A DNA stretch of 64,000 bases from Capsicum annuum (lineage: Eukaryota > Streptophyta > Magnoliopsida > Solanales > Solanaceae). The position numbers were made by a program, and so were the translations under genes. A model generated the notes under the pieces. The model saw nothing but the letters and a program-made list of their open reading frames with translations, made no database searches and was not told where the DNA came from. The DNA lies in assembly GCF_002878395.1 (NCBI RefSeq), contig NW_025892772.1, positions 16,613-80,612 on the forward strand, in the 5' to 3' direction. Positions 1 through 10,864 of the stretch are shown here, one piece after another (within the stretch, counting starts at the first letter, position 1; each line of letters starts with the position of its first letter).

Positions 1-133
1 TTTTTTTATGATAACGAAAATACCATAAGTGCATATTGATTTATATTTGTCCAACATTTATAATTCGAGGACTATGTAGATCCTCAGTTATATATATTTT
101 AGTCTCAAGAAAATACAATTAATTCATATACTT

Positions 134-318
134 TTTTTAGTTTTTCATCCGGAGTCCGGTGCCTGTATTGGAGCCCCGACTAATCCGGATCGGGCGTTGC
201 AGGGCCCATTAAGGTGGCAGCGCTCCCAACAAAGTTTTCTCCATAACCAGGGTCGTACCCTCGACCTCTGGTTAAGGGTGGAGCATCTCCATCCACTGGA
301 CCACAACCCATGTTGATT
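134..318 (-). mobile_element. tRNA-derived SINE with 15-bp target-site duplication
   Basis: Read on the minus strand, the unit starts near 318 with a tRNA-like head. An A-box-like TGGTCCAGTGG lies at 293-303 and a B-box-like GGTACGACCC within 251-266. It ends near 134 in a short A-rich tail. The direct repeat TTAATTCATATACTT occurs at 119-133 and again at 319-333, as expected of a target-site duplication made by LINE-type priming. Length is about 185 bp, normal for a plant SINE. The pol III boxes and the flanking repeat are seen. The Solanaceae family assignment is from memory and is not given a name. Confidence 0.82.
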
Positions 319-429
319 TTAATTCATATACTTATTCGTATATAAATACAAATGGTAAATTACACATATTGACAACTAAACTATTCAAATATAAATAATA
401 AATTTATTTGAAATATATAATATGATACA

Positions 430-1075
430 AATAAATTTAAAGTAAAAAAATATAAAATGCAATGACCAAAAAAAAAGATGAGGAAAAGAATATAAGAAAA
501 TAAGAAAAATGACAAAAATGACAAACCAAAAATGAAAAAGGGGGAAACAAAAATACAAAAAAAAAATACAAAGAAATAAAATTGAAAAAGAAAAAAAATG
601 ATGAAAAAGAAGAAAGAAAAAAAGTGTAAGAAACGAGTAAAAAATAAGTGAAAAAAATAAAAAATAAAAAAAAGTAAATTAAAGAAAAAAAGAAAGAAAA
701 AAATAGTAAATTAAAGGAAAAAGAAAGAAAAAAAAAAGAGAAATAAAAGATAGAAAAAAATAATAATAAAGGAGTGAGACTATAAATTATATTTAATTGA
801 TAAGAGATGTTATGAATTATATAAGCTAAATGGAATAATTAGAAGTTTATATTTATTAACTAATGTAGGTCTCAAACAAATAAAAATGAGAAAGAAAAAA
901 AAAAGAATACAAAGAAAAAAGAAATAAAAATAAAAAAGATAGATGAAAAATGAGAAAGAAAAAAAGAAATTATAAGAAATGAGTAAAAAAAAATGAAAAA
1001 GAAAAAAAGTAAATTAAAGAAAAAAAGAAAGAAAAAAGAAGAAAAAAAAAATTAGAAAAGAAAAACAATTGAAAC
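430..1075. repeat. Purine-only low-complexity tract
   Basis: Over about 640 bases the plus strand is almost entirely A and G, with runs such as AAAGAAAGAAAAAAA and sparse T. Short segments around 590-720 resemble segments around 950-1060, so the tract probably grew by slippage and local duplication. No coding content is visible. Confidence 0.7.
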
Positions 1076-1975
1076 TCTAAACATAGGTGGTTGATCTCTG
1101 TGTTTAAATGGGTACTCATATTTTACCCATTTTGTCCATATTTGTATGAGCTTTTAAAATGAGTTGAAGTTCATATTTACCCATTTGAAATATGTGTGAT
1201 TCAATTCACTAAATATGAATTAAATAGACTCTTTTTATAAATATGGGCTGAAATTGCTACCCTGAACGCGAGTAAGAGTCTGCATGCACCTTAAGGTGGG
1301 TGGATGTGGCTTGTCGCTTGACAGATTGCCCTTGAATGATTGTCTTCAACGTCACTAATCCTCTCAAGGCCTTCAATGCTCTCCTAGCTTATATAAAAGA
1401 GGAAAAATACAGTGCATCAAAAGCTATTTGCAGTATTTATTCAAGGAAAGTGCGGCATGAACTGATTTATAATCAACAAACTTGAGATACCAGCATATGA
1501 TACTTCAGTACACTAACTACCAGGGCCCTAGAAATCATAAATTTCACTGTCAATGAAAAAAGTTAAGAGCTTTATTAATAATGTTGCTAAATTATGATGA
1601 CTCTATACTGAAAATATTGCAATTTGGAGGTTCCCCTTTAAGAGGTGACTTTATACTGAGCATTTTTTGCCATTTTTGGACTACGCTAAACTAATCACCA
1701 AATAAAGCAACATCATTCAACCTCCCGGTAAGTCTATAGACAAGACCAAGGAAGAAGATAAGTAATGAAAGTAGAGAAATAATGGAAAGGAATAAGAAAA
1801 CCCTCTAGCCAATATAGAAATGGAACCAACTAATCAAGGTTGAAGTCAAAAAGACCAAATATATGATCATGTTATGCAAGCTTAAATTACACCAAAAGTT
1901 AGACATCCTACAAAGTATCCTCGAAAAGTTGTATGTATTCTTATAGCAACAATCTCTTCCTTCGATTAACCCTAG
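1076..1975. other. Unannotated A+T-rich stretch
   Basis: No gene or complete mobile element could be supported here. Around 1100-1210 there are repeated ACCCAT/ATATTT words in both orientations, which can occur in sub-terminal regions of hAT-type MITEs, but no terminal repeat pair was found. A slightly more complex segment at 1250-1400 is not recognised. Confidence 0.4.
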
Positions 1976-2375
1976 TTACAGGTTGCAGCTGTGAGCAGCG
2001 GCAACTGCTGCTTCTGCAGCAACAACAGTGGCAATAGCTACTGAATAGGCATGCTTGTTCTGCTCATTCTCAGCTTCCATCAATTTCATCTGCTCTACAG
2101 GAGGAGGCAGAAGGGGTGCAGGACTCACTACTAATGCAGTTTCTGTATTTGAAGAATTTAATTCGTTGCTCTGTTGCTTTCCAGATCATTTTTCAGATTT
2201 GTGTTCTTTCTGGTGCAAAAAGAATTAAACATTTACTCAAAACACTACATAATATAAAATACCAAAAGCGGAAATAAGATGGCATTGAATCCATCCACTA
2301 CCTTATCTTTCTTTTTTCTTAACCCGAACCAAAAGCCTTTCTCACGACGGAAAATCAGTTTCCTTCCTTCCCCAT
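1976..2375 (-). pseudogene. IQD (IQ67-domain) gene 5' part, dead copy
   Basis: IQD proteins are plant calmodulin-binding scaffolds. On the minus strand, 2375-2302 reads like the usual IQD first exon (start MGKEGN, then FSVVRKAF) but has stops at codons 7 and 19. A GT donor follows. After a likely acceptor near 2210, the segment down to 1976 reads EHKSEK, stop, SGKQ, then a proline-rich part and ENEQNKHAYSVAIATVVAAE followed by AAVAAAH, the typical IQD stretch just before the IQ motifs. It then stops, so the IQ motifs themselves are absent. The stops at codon 7 and in KSEK-stop-SGKQ both fall where the family has tryptophan (TGG to TGA). Splicing phase between the pieces does not match cleanly. 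Homology is strong; function is excluded. Confidence 0.78.
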
Positions 2376-2399
2376 TTCAAAGCATCTAGCAGAAGAGGA

Positions 2400-3150
2400 G
2401 AGCTAGAAAATAAAGATAATATTTCACTATCAAATCAATAATGGAGAAAAAGGCTGATGATCTCATATAAATTGAGAAACGAAAATTCTTTTTATCAACT
2501 AATTTAGAATTTTGTTTCAAAAAGTCAAAAAGACTTGAGGAAAAGCACAACTTAGTAATAAAAAATAGAAGCACACTCTATTTGAGATATAAATAAAATC
2601 AATCTTCGTGTTTTCTAAGTGATTTACCCAATTTCAACACATCCCCTAATCAAATTTGAAGTTTGAAATTGAGAGATCACGGAGAATAATGACTCTAAAA
2701 ACATCAAGCTCACAACATGCACAAAAAGAAGGAAAACTAATGATCTCCGAAATAGCGAAGAGACATAAAAATTCCCACAAAGTGCTTCTCAAGTATAATT
2801 TTTCGAGATCTGTTGATTTGCAACTCTGGCACATAAATAATTCCAAAAAATCAAACAGTAATAAGTCATAAATACATGCAAACAATCAATATAATTTTTT
2901 TCAAATCGAAAAAATACTTTTTAAACTAAATTATGAACATAGGAAACGGCACAACTCTTCATAGCATTGCCCGTTTCAATTGTCCAAATATAGGAAATCT
3001 ATAAAGTATTGAGAAAAAAATGGATAATAAAATAAAAAGCCTAACCAGCACAAAGACGAAAAAAACTAAGATCTCTCCGAGCAGCACCAAAGTAAGCCAA
3101 TTTGGATTCAGGAAGTATCAATTTTGTAGAGAGAATTCAGATAGGGACTT
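2400..3150. other. A+T-rich spacer, nothing recognised
   Basis: Short open frames on both strands overlap each other and show no domain. They are treated as chance frames. Confidence 0.4.
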
Positions 3151-3154
3151 TAAG

Positions 3155-4355
3155 CAATGGTTTGACCATAAAAATTAAAAATTTTTGGATATGAAATTGG
3201 AGTTAAAGTTATGTTTGACTATGTCTTTCTGACAAAAAAATACAATTAGTCACTATTATAGAAATAATTATTTATACATTGTCATATTTAATGAATTTCA
3301 ATTATGACATATATAATATTTATATTAATAGCGGTTTTCTTATATTTGAAAATTTTAAATATGAATGTTATATTAACAGATCACTACTTTTTGTGTTTCT
3401 GTTTTTTAGGTAACAAATATTATTTTTCAAACAAATTTATTTTCTTTGAAATTTATTTAATTTATTTCCTTCATTTTTCGTTCCTAAAAAATAGAAAATG
3501 ATGAGTTATTATTAAATATTAGGGTGCCGCTAATTTATTTCTTTAATTTTCTTATACATGAAAAATTTTACTGTGTGTGAATAAATTATTTCTATGTAAA
3601 ACATGTTTTGCATATTTGTGGTATATACTATAAATATATAAATATGCTTAGTATGTTTCTTTATACTTTGTATTTTTATATATGTGTGTACATGATATAT
3701 ACATGGTGTAAACTTCATATATAACATACTTTGTATATTTATATTATAAATATGCTTAGTGTGTTTCTTAATACTTTGTATATTTATATATGTGTGTATA
3801 TGGTATATAGTATATACATGGTATAAACTTTATATATAACATACTTTGTATATTTCTATTATAAATATAATACTTTATATATTTATGGGTATAAATATAG
3901 TACTTTATAGATTTATGGGTATAAATATAATACTTTATATATTTATAAATATAAATATAAATTAGCAGTAAAATAATGTCTTAAATAAGGAAGAAAATTA
4001 AATCAGGGATAAAAATAATTATGAGAGAGAAAAAGAGATATTTATTAATTAGGAAAGCATTAAGTTTGAAATTATAATTATCTTATTCTTTAAAACTGCT
4101 ATATACGTAATATTGAAAAAGTAATGTTATAAGGAGAGTTTTATGTAAAAATTTAAAAGATTGGGGTTATATGTAATAATAATAAAAGTTGAAATTGGAG
4201 TTGGAAAATTGTGAAAACAACAAAAACCTGTTTTTCCTTTTTAGAAAAAATTTTCAAAATTATTTTTCGAATTTTCATGGCCAAACATCACAATTTTCAA
4301 CTCCAAAAAAAAATTTTGAAAAAAAAGAGAAAAATTTTCATGGCCAAATTGGCGC
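3155..4355. repeat. Candidate nonautonomous element with degenerate inverted ends
   Basis: The left part (3155-3225) carries a word set TTTGACCAT, AAATTTTT, GGAGTT, TGTTTGACTATG. The same set occurs inverted at 4190-4355 (CATGGCCAAA, AACTCC, AATTTTCATGGCC). This suggests imperfect terminal inverted repeats around a 1.2-kb A+T-rich core. No target duplication was established, so this may instead be two separate MITE remnants facing each other. Confidence 0.4.
3595..3965. repeat. Degenerate A+T tandem repeat
   Basis: The block CATACTTTGTATATTTATATT is followed by TATAAATATGCTTAGTGTG-type and GTATATACATGGTATAAAC-type words, which recur two to three times at about 120-bp spacing. A shorter TATTTATGGGTATAAATATA-type repeat follows at 3870-3960. 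There is no coding content. Confidence 0.6.
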
Positions 4356-4428
4356 TAAATATGGTGAGAGAAAAGAAATGTACAAAAATATGGTGAATTT
4401 GAAGAAAAATGGAGGTGCTTGGACTAAA

Positions 4429-5520
4429 GGGTCATTTGTTTGAATTTAATGGAGGTCTGAATCTGAATGGTGCAGATTTCAGACCATTAAGTGCATTTGT
4501 TTTTTATTAAGATTTTAGCTCTTAATATGTCTTAATAATTCAGATTTAGAATCAAGTCTTAATAGGTGTGAAGAGGTATTCTGGTATTGAATAATATTCA
4601 CCGCCACTTTATTCATAATCATTAGTCACCACCTCTGCCACCACTATCATTGTCAACCACTACCCACCACCACCAACCACTTTAACCATCACAACCATTA
4701 TCGACAACAAATATCGCTACCAACCACTATTGTCAACCGCTACCACACCTACTACCTCTATTATTCTAATTATATTTACCACCACCACTGCTGTCAACAA
4801 CTCTATCATCATCATCCATTACTGGTCAATCCCTACTATCGATCAACTCATCTATCACAACTAGCACCATCATTAATTGTGACCATTAATACATCACAAC
4901 CTCCACACATTGTTCGGCGATCACCACCATTGCCACTAGTAACGATATCTCTACCATCACTTCAATCACTATCATAGCTACAATTTATCTCTACTAACAA
5001 CCATTTCCACCATCACAACTAACATCTTCAACTAGCACCAATACATCGTCAATTATCATGCATTCATTTTTCAGTCATCACAATCAACACCTCCAACTAC
5101 TAACATCAAGTAACGTCACATCATAACCACCCCCACCACTATCAACCGCCACCATCATAACATCACTATAATACCAACCATCTCAACTAATATTACTAAT
5201 CACTAACATCAATCATTATCACCGCAACCATCATTATAAATCATATCCACTCTCACTAACAAACATAAATATCTTTTTCAATCAAATAATATAATTTTGT
5301 TATATTAAATTACATACTTTTCTGGTATATAATTAGTTTTTATTTGAATTATATTTTTTTTATTTTATTATATATACAAATAATTTTTTTTGCACATTCA
5401 GATATTGAAAAACAATCAGTCTTAATCATTTAGTTTTCAAATCTAGAGACAACATTTTAATCATTCAGGTGTGCATTCAGATTCAGACGTCTGAATCCTA
5501 AAAAAAATAAAAATACAGCC
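4429..5520. mobile_element. 1.1-kb inverted-repeat element with CA-rich core
   Basis: The left end begins GGGTCATTTGTTTGAATT and continues to GTCTGAATCTGAATG at 4455-4469. The right end read on the opposite strand begins GGCTGTATTTTTATTTTT and continues to the same GTCTGAATCTGAATG (rc at 5478-5492). The interior (about 4600-5270) is a degenerate repeat of ACC, ATC and AAC triplets, strongly depleted in G on the plus strand. No transposase is present, so it is nonautonomous. A clean target duplication was not found; the superfamily (hAT or MULE) is open. Confidence 0.62.
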
Positions 5521-5814
5521 TAAGAGTACATACACGTAGTTGTAATAAATTGACAGTACAACTTATATTTCTCTTAGTATAATAGCACAATGCAGTTATA
5601 GTCCTTGCTTGTTAGCTTATAATACATAGTAATGTCATGTTCTTTATGCAATTTATTTAGTACTTCTTTTCATTTGTGTTGTTGAACAATTTTGATTATT
5701 TATGGTTTCACTAATAAAGATTACACTGGGATGAATATAATTCTTCTATTCTCAATTGCAAATCTCATGTTTGAATTCGGACGTTCAGAGTACGAAAGAA
5801 AGTTTTATTATCAG

Positions 5815-6414
5815 TCCGTTTGAATAGAATTAAAAAAAATAACTTTTTAACTTAAGTGATTAAAAAATTTAAATAAATGCTTATAAATTAAGCAGACAAG
5901 AGTTTGGATAGAAGTACTGAAACTGAAAAAAAGTTGTTGATGTATTTGATAAACAAGTGTTTTTAAGTATTTTTTTATTGTCAAAATGACTTAAATGTCC
6001 TTAAAATTATTAACACCATAAATAAAATGAATTATTTAAATTTTTAATTCTAAAATAAAAATTTTGAGCAAACCTTCGATGTATAATGATTCATTGAAAA
6101 TAAAAGAGAAAGATGAAGAGAAAATTGGAGGAAAGAGACGAAAAGAAGCGGCGAAGAAAAAAAGAAAGAAAAATAATATATTTAAGGCACAAGTTCAGGA
6201 TATTATTGGAATTAGAGAAAAATATAAAGGATAAAAGGTAAATATTTTGGTCAAAGCTAAAAAAAATTTAATCTAAAAGGTCAGCTCACTTTTTACTTTT
6301 TTTAATCAATTTTTAACTTTTTAAAGTATTTTTTATTTTTACCAAACAACTTAAAAAGCTAAAAAAAAGATTAAAAATTAATTTAATTAGATTTTAATCC
6401 TATCAAAATGAGCT
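5815..6414. mobile_element. Candidate hAT-like MITE
   Basis: The left end CCGTTTGAATAGAATTAAAA pairs with the right end, which read on the opposite strand is CTCATTTTGATAGGATTAAAA. Inside both ends are matching TTTTTAACTT / AAAAGTTAAAA words. The core is A+T rich and non-coding. Boundaries are approximate and no target duplication was fixed. Confidence 0.45.
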
Positions 6415-6429
6415 CTAAGAATACTTTTC

Positions 6430-7810
6430 TCTTAAAATTAACAATAAACTCAAATTAGCTCGGGCTTGTTGAGGGGCAATATTGTAAAATGGAAGATATG
6501 TACGGGCGATAATAAAAATAAAATCGACGGTGATGTCGGAGATAAGAGTTGCTTAGAGGTCAGTTGAAAAGACAAAAGTACCATTTCTATGTATGGGTTG
6601 TATTTAAGGGGAAAGGGGGAAAAAAGTAGCGAAGAAAGGTGCATAGAAAGACATTTGTTGTTGACTTGTGTGAATACGACTCTTGCAACTTGCTAGAAAA
6701 GAAACATAAACACAATTAAAAAATGAAAGGCATAATAACTAATGAATCGTTCAAATTTAGAGGAAAATCTCATTAGCTAGATTGATTGATTATTCAAATT
6801 AGCTAGATTGATTGATTATTTAAAATTTTATTTTATTAGTAATTATTTGATTCCCACCTCGTTATCAATTATTTCTCTATTCCTCACTTCTAATTTAGAA
6901 AAGAAAAAAAAAAATTAAACTTACCTCTGTCATCAAGTAAATACTCCAATTTTGAGAGCGTACATTTATATTAACTTGATTTCAATTGACAATTATAAAC
7001 TCTACTTTATTTTCATTGTATCTCGTGAACACCCATACTAACGTAACACATTTTAAAGATGTTTAGAGGATTTTTCTTAAAAAATAAAATGTTCAGCTGA
7101 TATAGTAAAAATGAATTGAGGTGTCTAAATATTATACATATCCAAATATGAAATGTTTACTGGTCAAATAAAACTTAAGTATTTATTTATGTATTGTGTT
7201 TAAAAATAGTTACTCTCATTGGTTAATTTTTTCAAAAGTGTTCATGGTTCGATTTAGTTTTGTTCTTGCTATTACAATGCTTGAATATATTATGAAAAAA
7301 GCATGATTGTATTCATATAATATATATTGTGTATCATATGATTAAATATTTATTTCAAACGTATGCGCTTTCGTTCCTTTTTATTTGTCATAATATTCTT
7401 TGTAAAGGCAAACAATATAAATCTAAATCAATATTTTAAAATATATTTTGTAATTATATTAAAATCTTTTACAATTTATGATACTTTTCATATACTGTTT
7501 AAATAATTAAATTTTAATTATAAAATATTAAATTAATTTAATCTGATTTAGCTTTACAAAATAATTAAATTAACTTTTGAAGAGAAAAAAAAACAGGACA
7601 ATTAAAAAAAAAAAATAGATGGGGTCCCTATATTTTGTGGGACTCAAGAACGTGGTTATGTCCACACAACCCACAAAACATCGGAGCCCAGCGACCCGAC
7701 CCGCCCGATCCGATTAGCTCTAAAGGAAAAAATATCAGCTTTCTTGGTCAAATTAATTAAGGTTGACAGAAAAATTTTAAAACTAAAAAAAAGTGATACA
7801 AATCATAAAT
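6430..7810. other. A+T-rich spacer, nothing recognised
   Basis: No domain-bearing open frame or paired terminal repeat was found. A short G+C-richer patch at 7620-7730 is not recognised. Confidence 0.4.
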
Positions 7811-7814
7811 ATTG

Positions 7815-8470
7815 AGCAGAGGTGATAATTTTAAGATTAGTGTTAATGACACTAATTTTAAAATTCTTAAATTTTATTATTTATACAAAGATTTCTACTT
7901 CATATTTACACAAAGATCCTTGCAGCAACTTCGGCAGTTGCTGAAGCAATTTCGATAATTGCTGTAACACAACAACTAATAGTAATTGTTGCAGCAATTA
8001 CTGTAGCTGCTGTATAATTATCATAGTTGCTGAATTAACTCTCGTAGTTGCTGAAGCAACTCTCGTAGTTACTGAATTTGGGAAATTATTTCTTTATTGA
8101 TTTTTAAAAGAAATCAAAAAATTTCTTCTAGAACGTTTCATTTTTTTTTTTTAATATAAAACTAGTCCATGAAGATTTAAAAAGAAGAATGAAATGAAAA
8201 GAGAAAGAAAAAAAAATAGAAGAAGAGAAAATCTACAGAGTGAAAAAAAATAAGAAGAAGAAAATGGGGTGAAAAAGAACAAAAAGATTAAAAGATAAAA
8301 AAAGGAAGAAAATTTAGAGTTGGAGGACTTTTTAAAAAATTAAATTCTTTTAAAAATTATAATTTATACTTTAATTAATTTAATTATAATTTAAATAAAG
8401 CTTAATCACAATTTAAATAAAGTTTTGATTTTAGGGGTCAAAATTATCACTTTTTTGACACCTCCCACTT
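7815..8470. repeat. Candidate MITE directly upstream of the cystatin-like gene
   Basis: GTGATAATTTTAAGATT near 7825 is mirrored by GTGATAATTTTGACCCC read from the opposite strand near 8450, suggesting inverted ends. Inside, 7920-8085 is a degenerate repeat built from GTAGTTGCTGAAGCAACTC-type words that are themselves near-palindromic, and 8165-8330 is purine rich. It ends about 70 bp before the likely start codon, so it may form part of that promoter. Ends and superfamily are uncertain. Confidence 0.4.
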
Positions 8471-8540
8471 AATTTTCTCAGCTTTCTTTTTGTGTTTTTG
8501 GATATTACAAATCAGAGCGCCAACTGTAATTTTCTCCCTA

Positions 8541-10864
8541 ATGTCGTCGCCGTCGGAAATTCAGCGTCAGAACAAGCGAAAATTGGAAGAGGAGATTGCA
8601 AGTGTGAAGGAGAAGGAAAAAGAAGATTCACATGAGAATGAGGTGAGTGATGAAGGCTACTTTTCTGATGACTATATGGTTACCTATGCTGGTGGTCTCA
8701 AAATGGAACATGAAAATCGAGAAGAGTATCTCAGGCAGATCAACGAGAGCGAAGTAAGTGAAGAAGGAACATATACATACATTTTTGTTATTGTTATTTT
8801 GGAACATGATTTGATATGATATATTGTCCTAGGGTTTTGATATCACTCTGGATTTGACATTGGGTAAAACTCTTGACGGACCAGTTGTTCCATTGTGGAA
8901 CGACGACATGAACGACACCGACATTATTGATTTTACACACATGGCAATTGAAAGATTCAATTCAGAGAATGTATGTAATCTTTAGTATTTGCCTCATTAT
9001 TTAGAGAAAAGACATGATTTTGCTCCGAAATTGTCCTTCAAACTCACTTTAACATTTACACTAAATTTTTTTTTACTACCCCTTAACATCCTTAAATTGT
9101 ATTTATTTCACTCCTAATGCTGACGTGACATTTAAAAAAAGGCGCATTTATTATTTAAAAAACAGATTTTTCTTCTTCTTTTTCCACTTATTTTATATAT
9201 ATATAATCAAACTTTTTCTTCTTTAATGCCCCCACCCTCCCTCACCTCTCATCCCTACCCCGCACCTCATACCCACATCCACACTCACACCCCACACCCT
9301 TTTCTTTTTCAGTACATCATCAAATAACAATACTCATTACATAGACCTCTACCTTTAAGAATCTCATAAAGATTGAATTTTGTTGTTGTAGTAATTGAGG
9401 TTGATGATGATTTAAGTATTGATTTGATATGAACACTACTAATGTTCATAGATTGACCAAGAAAAGTTGATTTTTTAAGAGGTGGGGTTTGAATTTAAAG
9501 GCTTGAGAGTCGAAGGAAGAAGAAGAAGCCATATTTTAAAAAAAAATATTTTTCAAGAATTTGAATTTGTTAAAGATGTAAGAGATGAAAAGTGTTTTGT
9601 AGAAATGAAAACGTGTAATTTGTCCTTTTGAATTTTGATCACTAATCTGTTTGTGTTGTGATTGAATCGAGTTGTTGCCGGCGATGTTACGGTGGTGATT
9701 AGATTGGATTGAGCCACCGATATTTTTTTTTCTCAAGGGTTTATTAACTTCAGGAGATTTTTGATTAGGGGGAAGGGAAGAGGGAGCAGGAGGGTGGGGG
9801 GCTACGTTAATTGCAGGGTAAGGGATGGGGATGGTGGGTGGGGTGTGTGAAGAAGAAAGAAAATAGGGGTGGGGGTGTATTTTTTATTTAATATATATAT
9901 ATATATATTTATATATTTTAGAAATACTTCCTCCGTCCCAAATTATGTGTCATCGTTTCCTTTTTAATCCGTCTCAAAATAAGTGTCGCCTTTCTTTATT
10001 TGACAACTTTTTAAAGGCACAATTAACCTTTTACCCTTATTGGTTTCACTTAATTAAAAAAAAAGATATTGACACATTTTTTGATAGAGGATAATTTAGT
10101 AAACTTTACCAAATCTTTCCTTATTTCTTAAACCCCGTGCCCGGTCAAATGACGACACATAAAATGGGATGGAGGGAGTAGTAATTTTTTGCGTGGCAAT
10201 GACGTGATTCCGACATGGCATTGACGTGGCGGTGATGTGTAGGCGAGTGTAACACACTCTCTGTTGTGAAAGTGATATTCAGTTTTGATGTGTGAAATTA
10301 ATACACTTTAAAGATGTTAAGGGGGTAAATAAACGAAGGTTAAGTTTAAGTGCTAAAGTGAGTTTGAAGGACAAGTTCACGTGTGAAAAGATGTCTTTTC
10401 TATTATTATTATTATTATTATTATTATTTGAGCAATATCATGATTATGTCCTCCAATTGATATTTGACTGTTTCTTTTAAGGCTCAAAATTACGTACTTC
10501 TGAAAATTGTGAGCGTGAACGCAGCCGTTTCAGGAGGGATTAAATATTATATCACCTTTAATGCCAAGGATGCTAACAATGCTGATGACGCTGTAAAGAC
10601 ATTTCAAGCATTGGCATGGTCGGGAATGAATGGAGCCAACTATGTGATATTCTGTAGGCTTAAGAAGATATCATCCAGCCATCAAGGTAGGCTTTTTAAT
10701 ATGCCTTTTCTAGCTTGTTACTTGCATTGGTTATGCTAGGTATATTTACTACCACGTGTTAATCAGTTTACCGATTCAGATGTTTTTGTTAAATTATTTT
10801 CGTTTCACCAGTAATGGGTGTTGATACCATGATAAACTTCTTCAGGGCTGATAGAGGAACCTAA
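8541..10864 (+). CDS. Plant cystatin/monellin-superfamily protein, four exons
   Basis: Proposed exons are 8541-8753, 8833-8970, 10482-10686 and 10812-10864, all with GT..AG borders and consistent phases (0, 0, 1), giving 202 residues. The start chosen is the first ATG (MSSPSEIQ). Residues 1-71 are charged and lysine/glutamate rich. From residue 103 the protein follows the cystatin fold: helix MAIERFNSENAQNYVLLKIV, then VNAAVSGGIKYYITFNAKDA, then FQALAW and YVIFCRLKK. The papain-binding loop QxVxG of phytocystatins is AAVSG here, so the key glutamine is missing and protease inhibition is doubtful. It resembles the plant-specific cystatin-like families with acidic N-terminal extensions more than true phytocystatins. 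No disabling change is seen. Introns 1 and 3 are 79 and 125 bp; intron 2 is 1.5 kb because of inserted elements. A second possible 3' end lies downstream (11528-11566 and 19215-19252). Confidence 0.78.
9006..10400. mobile_element. MULE-like nonautonomous element in intron 2
   Basis: The left end GAAAAGACATGATTTTG runs into TTGTCCTTCAAACTCACTTT and CCCCTTAACATCCTTAAA. The right end read on the opposite strand gives GAAAAGACATCTTTTCAC, the same TTGTCCTTCAAACTCACTTT and CCCCTTAACATCTTTAAA. The inverted repeats are therefore about 110 bp. Inner segments at 9225-9310 (C rich) and 9760-9870 (G rich) are also roughly complementary. Removing the element would leave an intron of about 116 bp, close to introns 1 and 3. 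The target duplication is blurred by a TTA microsatellite at the right border (10402-10431). Confidence 0.78.
9927..10178. mobile_element. Stowaway-like MITE nested in the MULE-like element
   Basis: 252 bp beginning CTTCCTCCGTCCCAAATTAT and ending in the inverted counterpart ATGGGATGGAGGGAG, flanked on both sides by TA (9925-9926, 10179-10180). These are the defining terminal repeat and target site of Stowaway (Tc1/mariner-related) MITEs. It has no coding capacity. Confidence 0.88.
10402..10431. repeat. (TTA)n microsatellite
   Basis: About ten copies of ATT/TTA at the right border of the inserted element, within intron 2 of the cystatin-like gene. Confidence 0.9.

Noticed and set aside
4189..4443. 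Two overlapping short frames with FHGQ/MAK words
   Set aside because: They arise from the repeated TTCATGGCCAAA inverted ends of a MITE.
8490..8540. Upstream extension of the cystatin-like frame
   Set aside because: The extension begins at TTG; the first ATG is at 8541.
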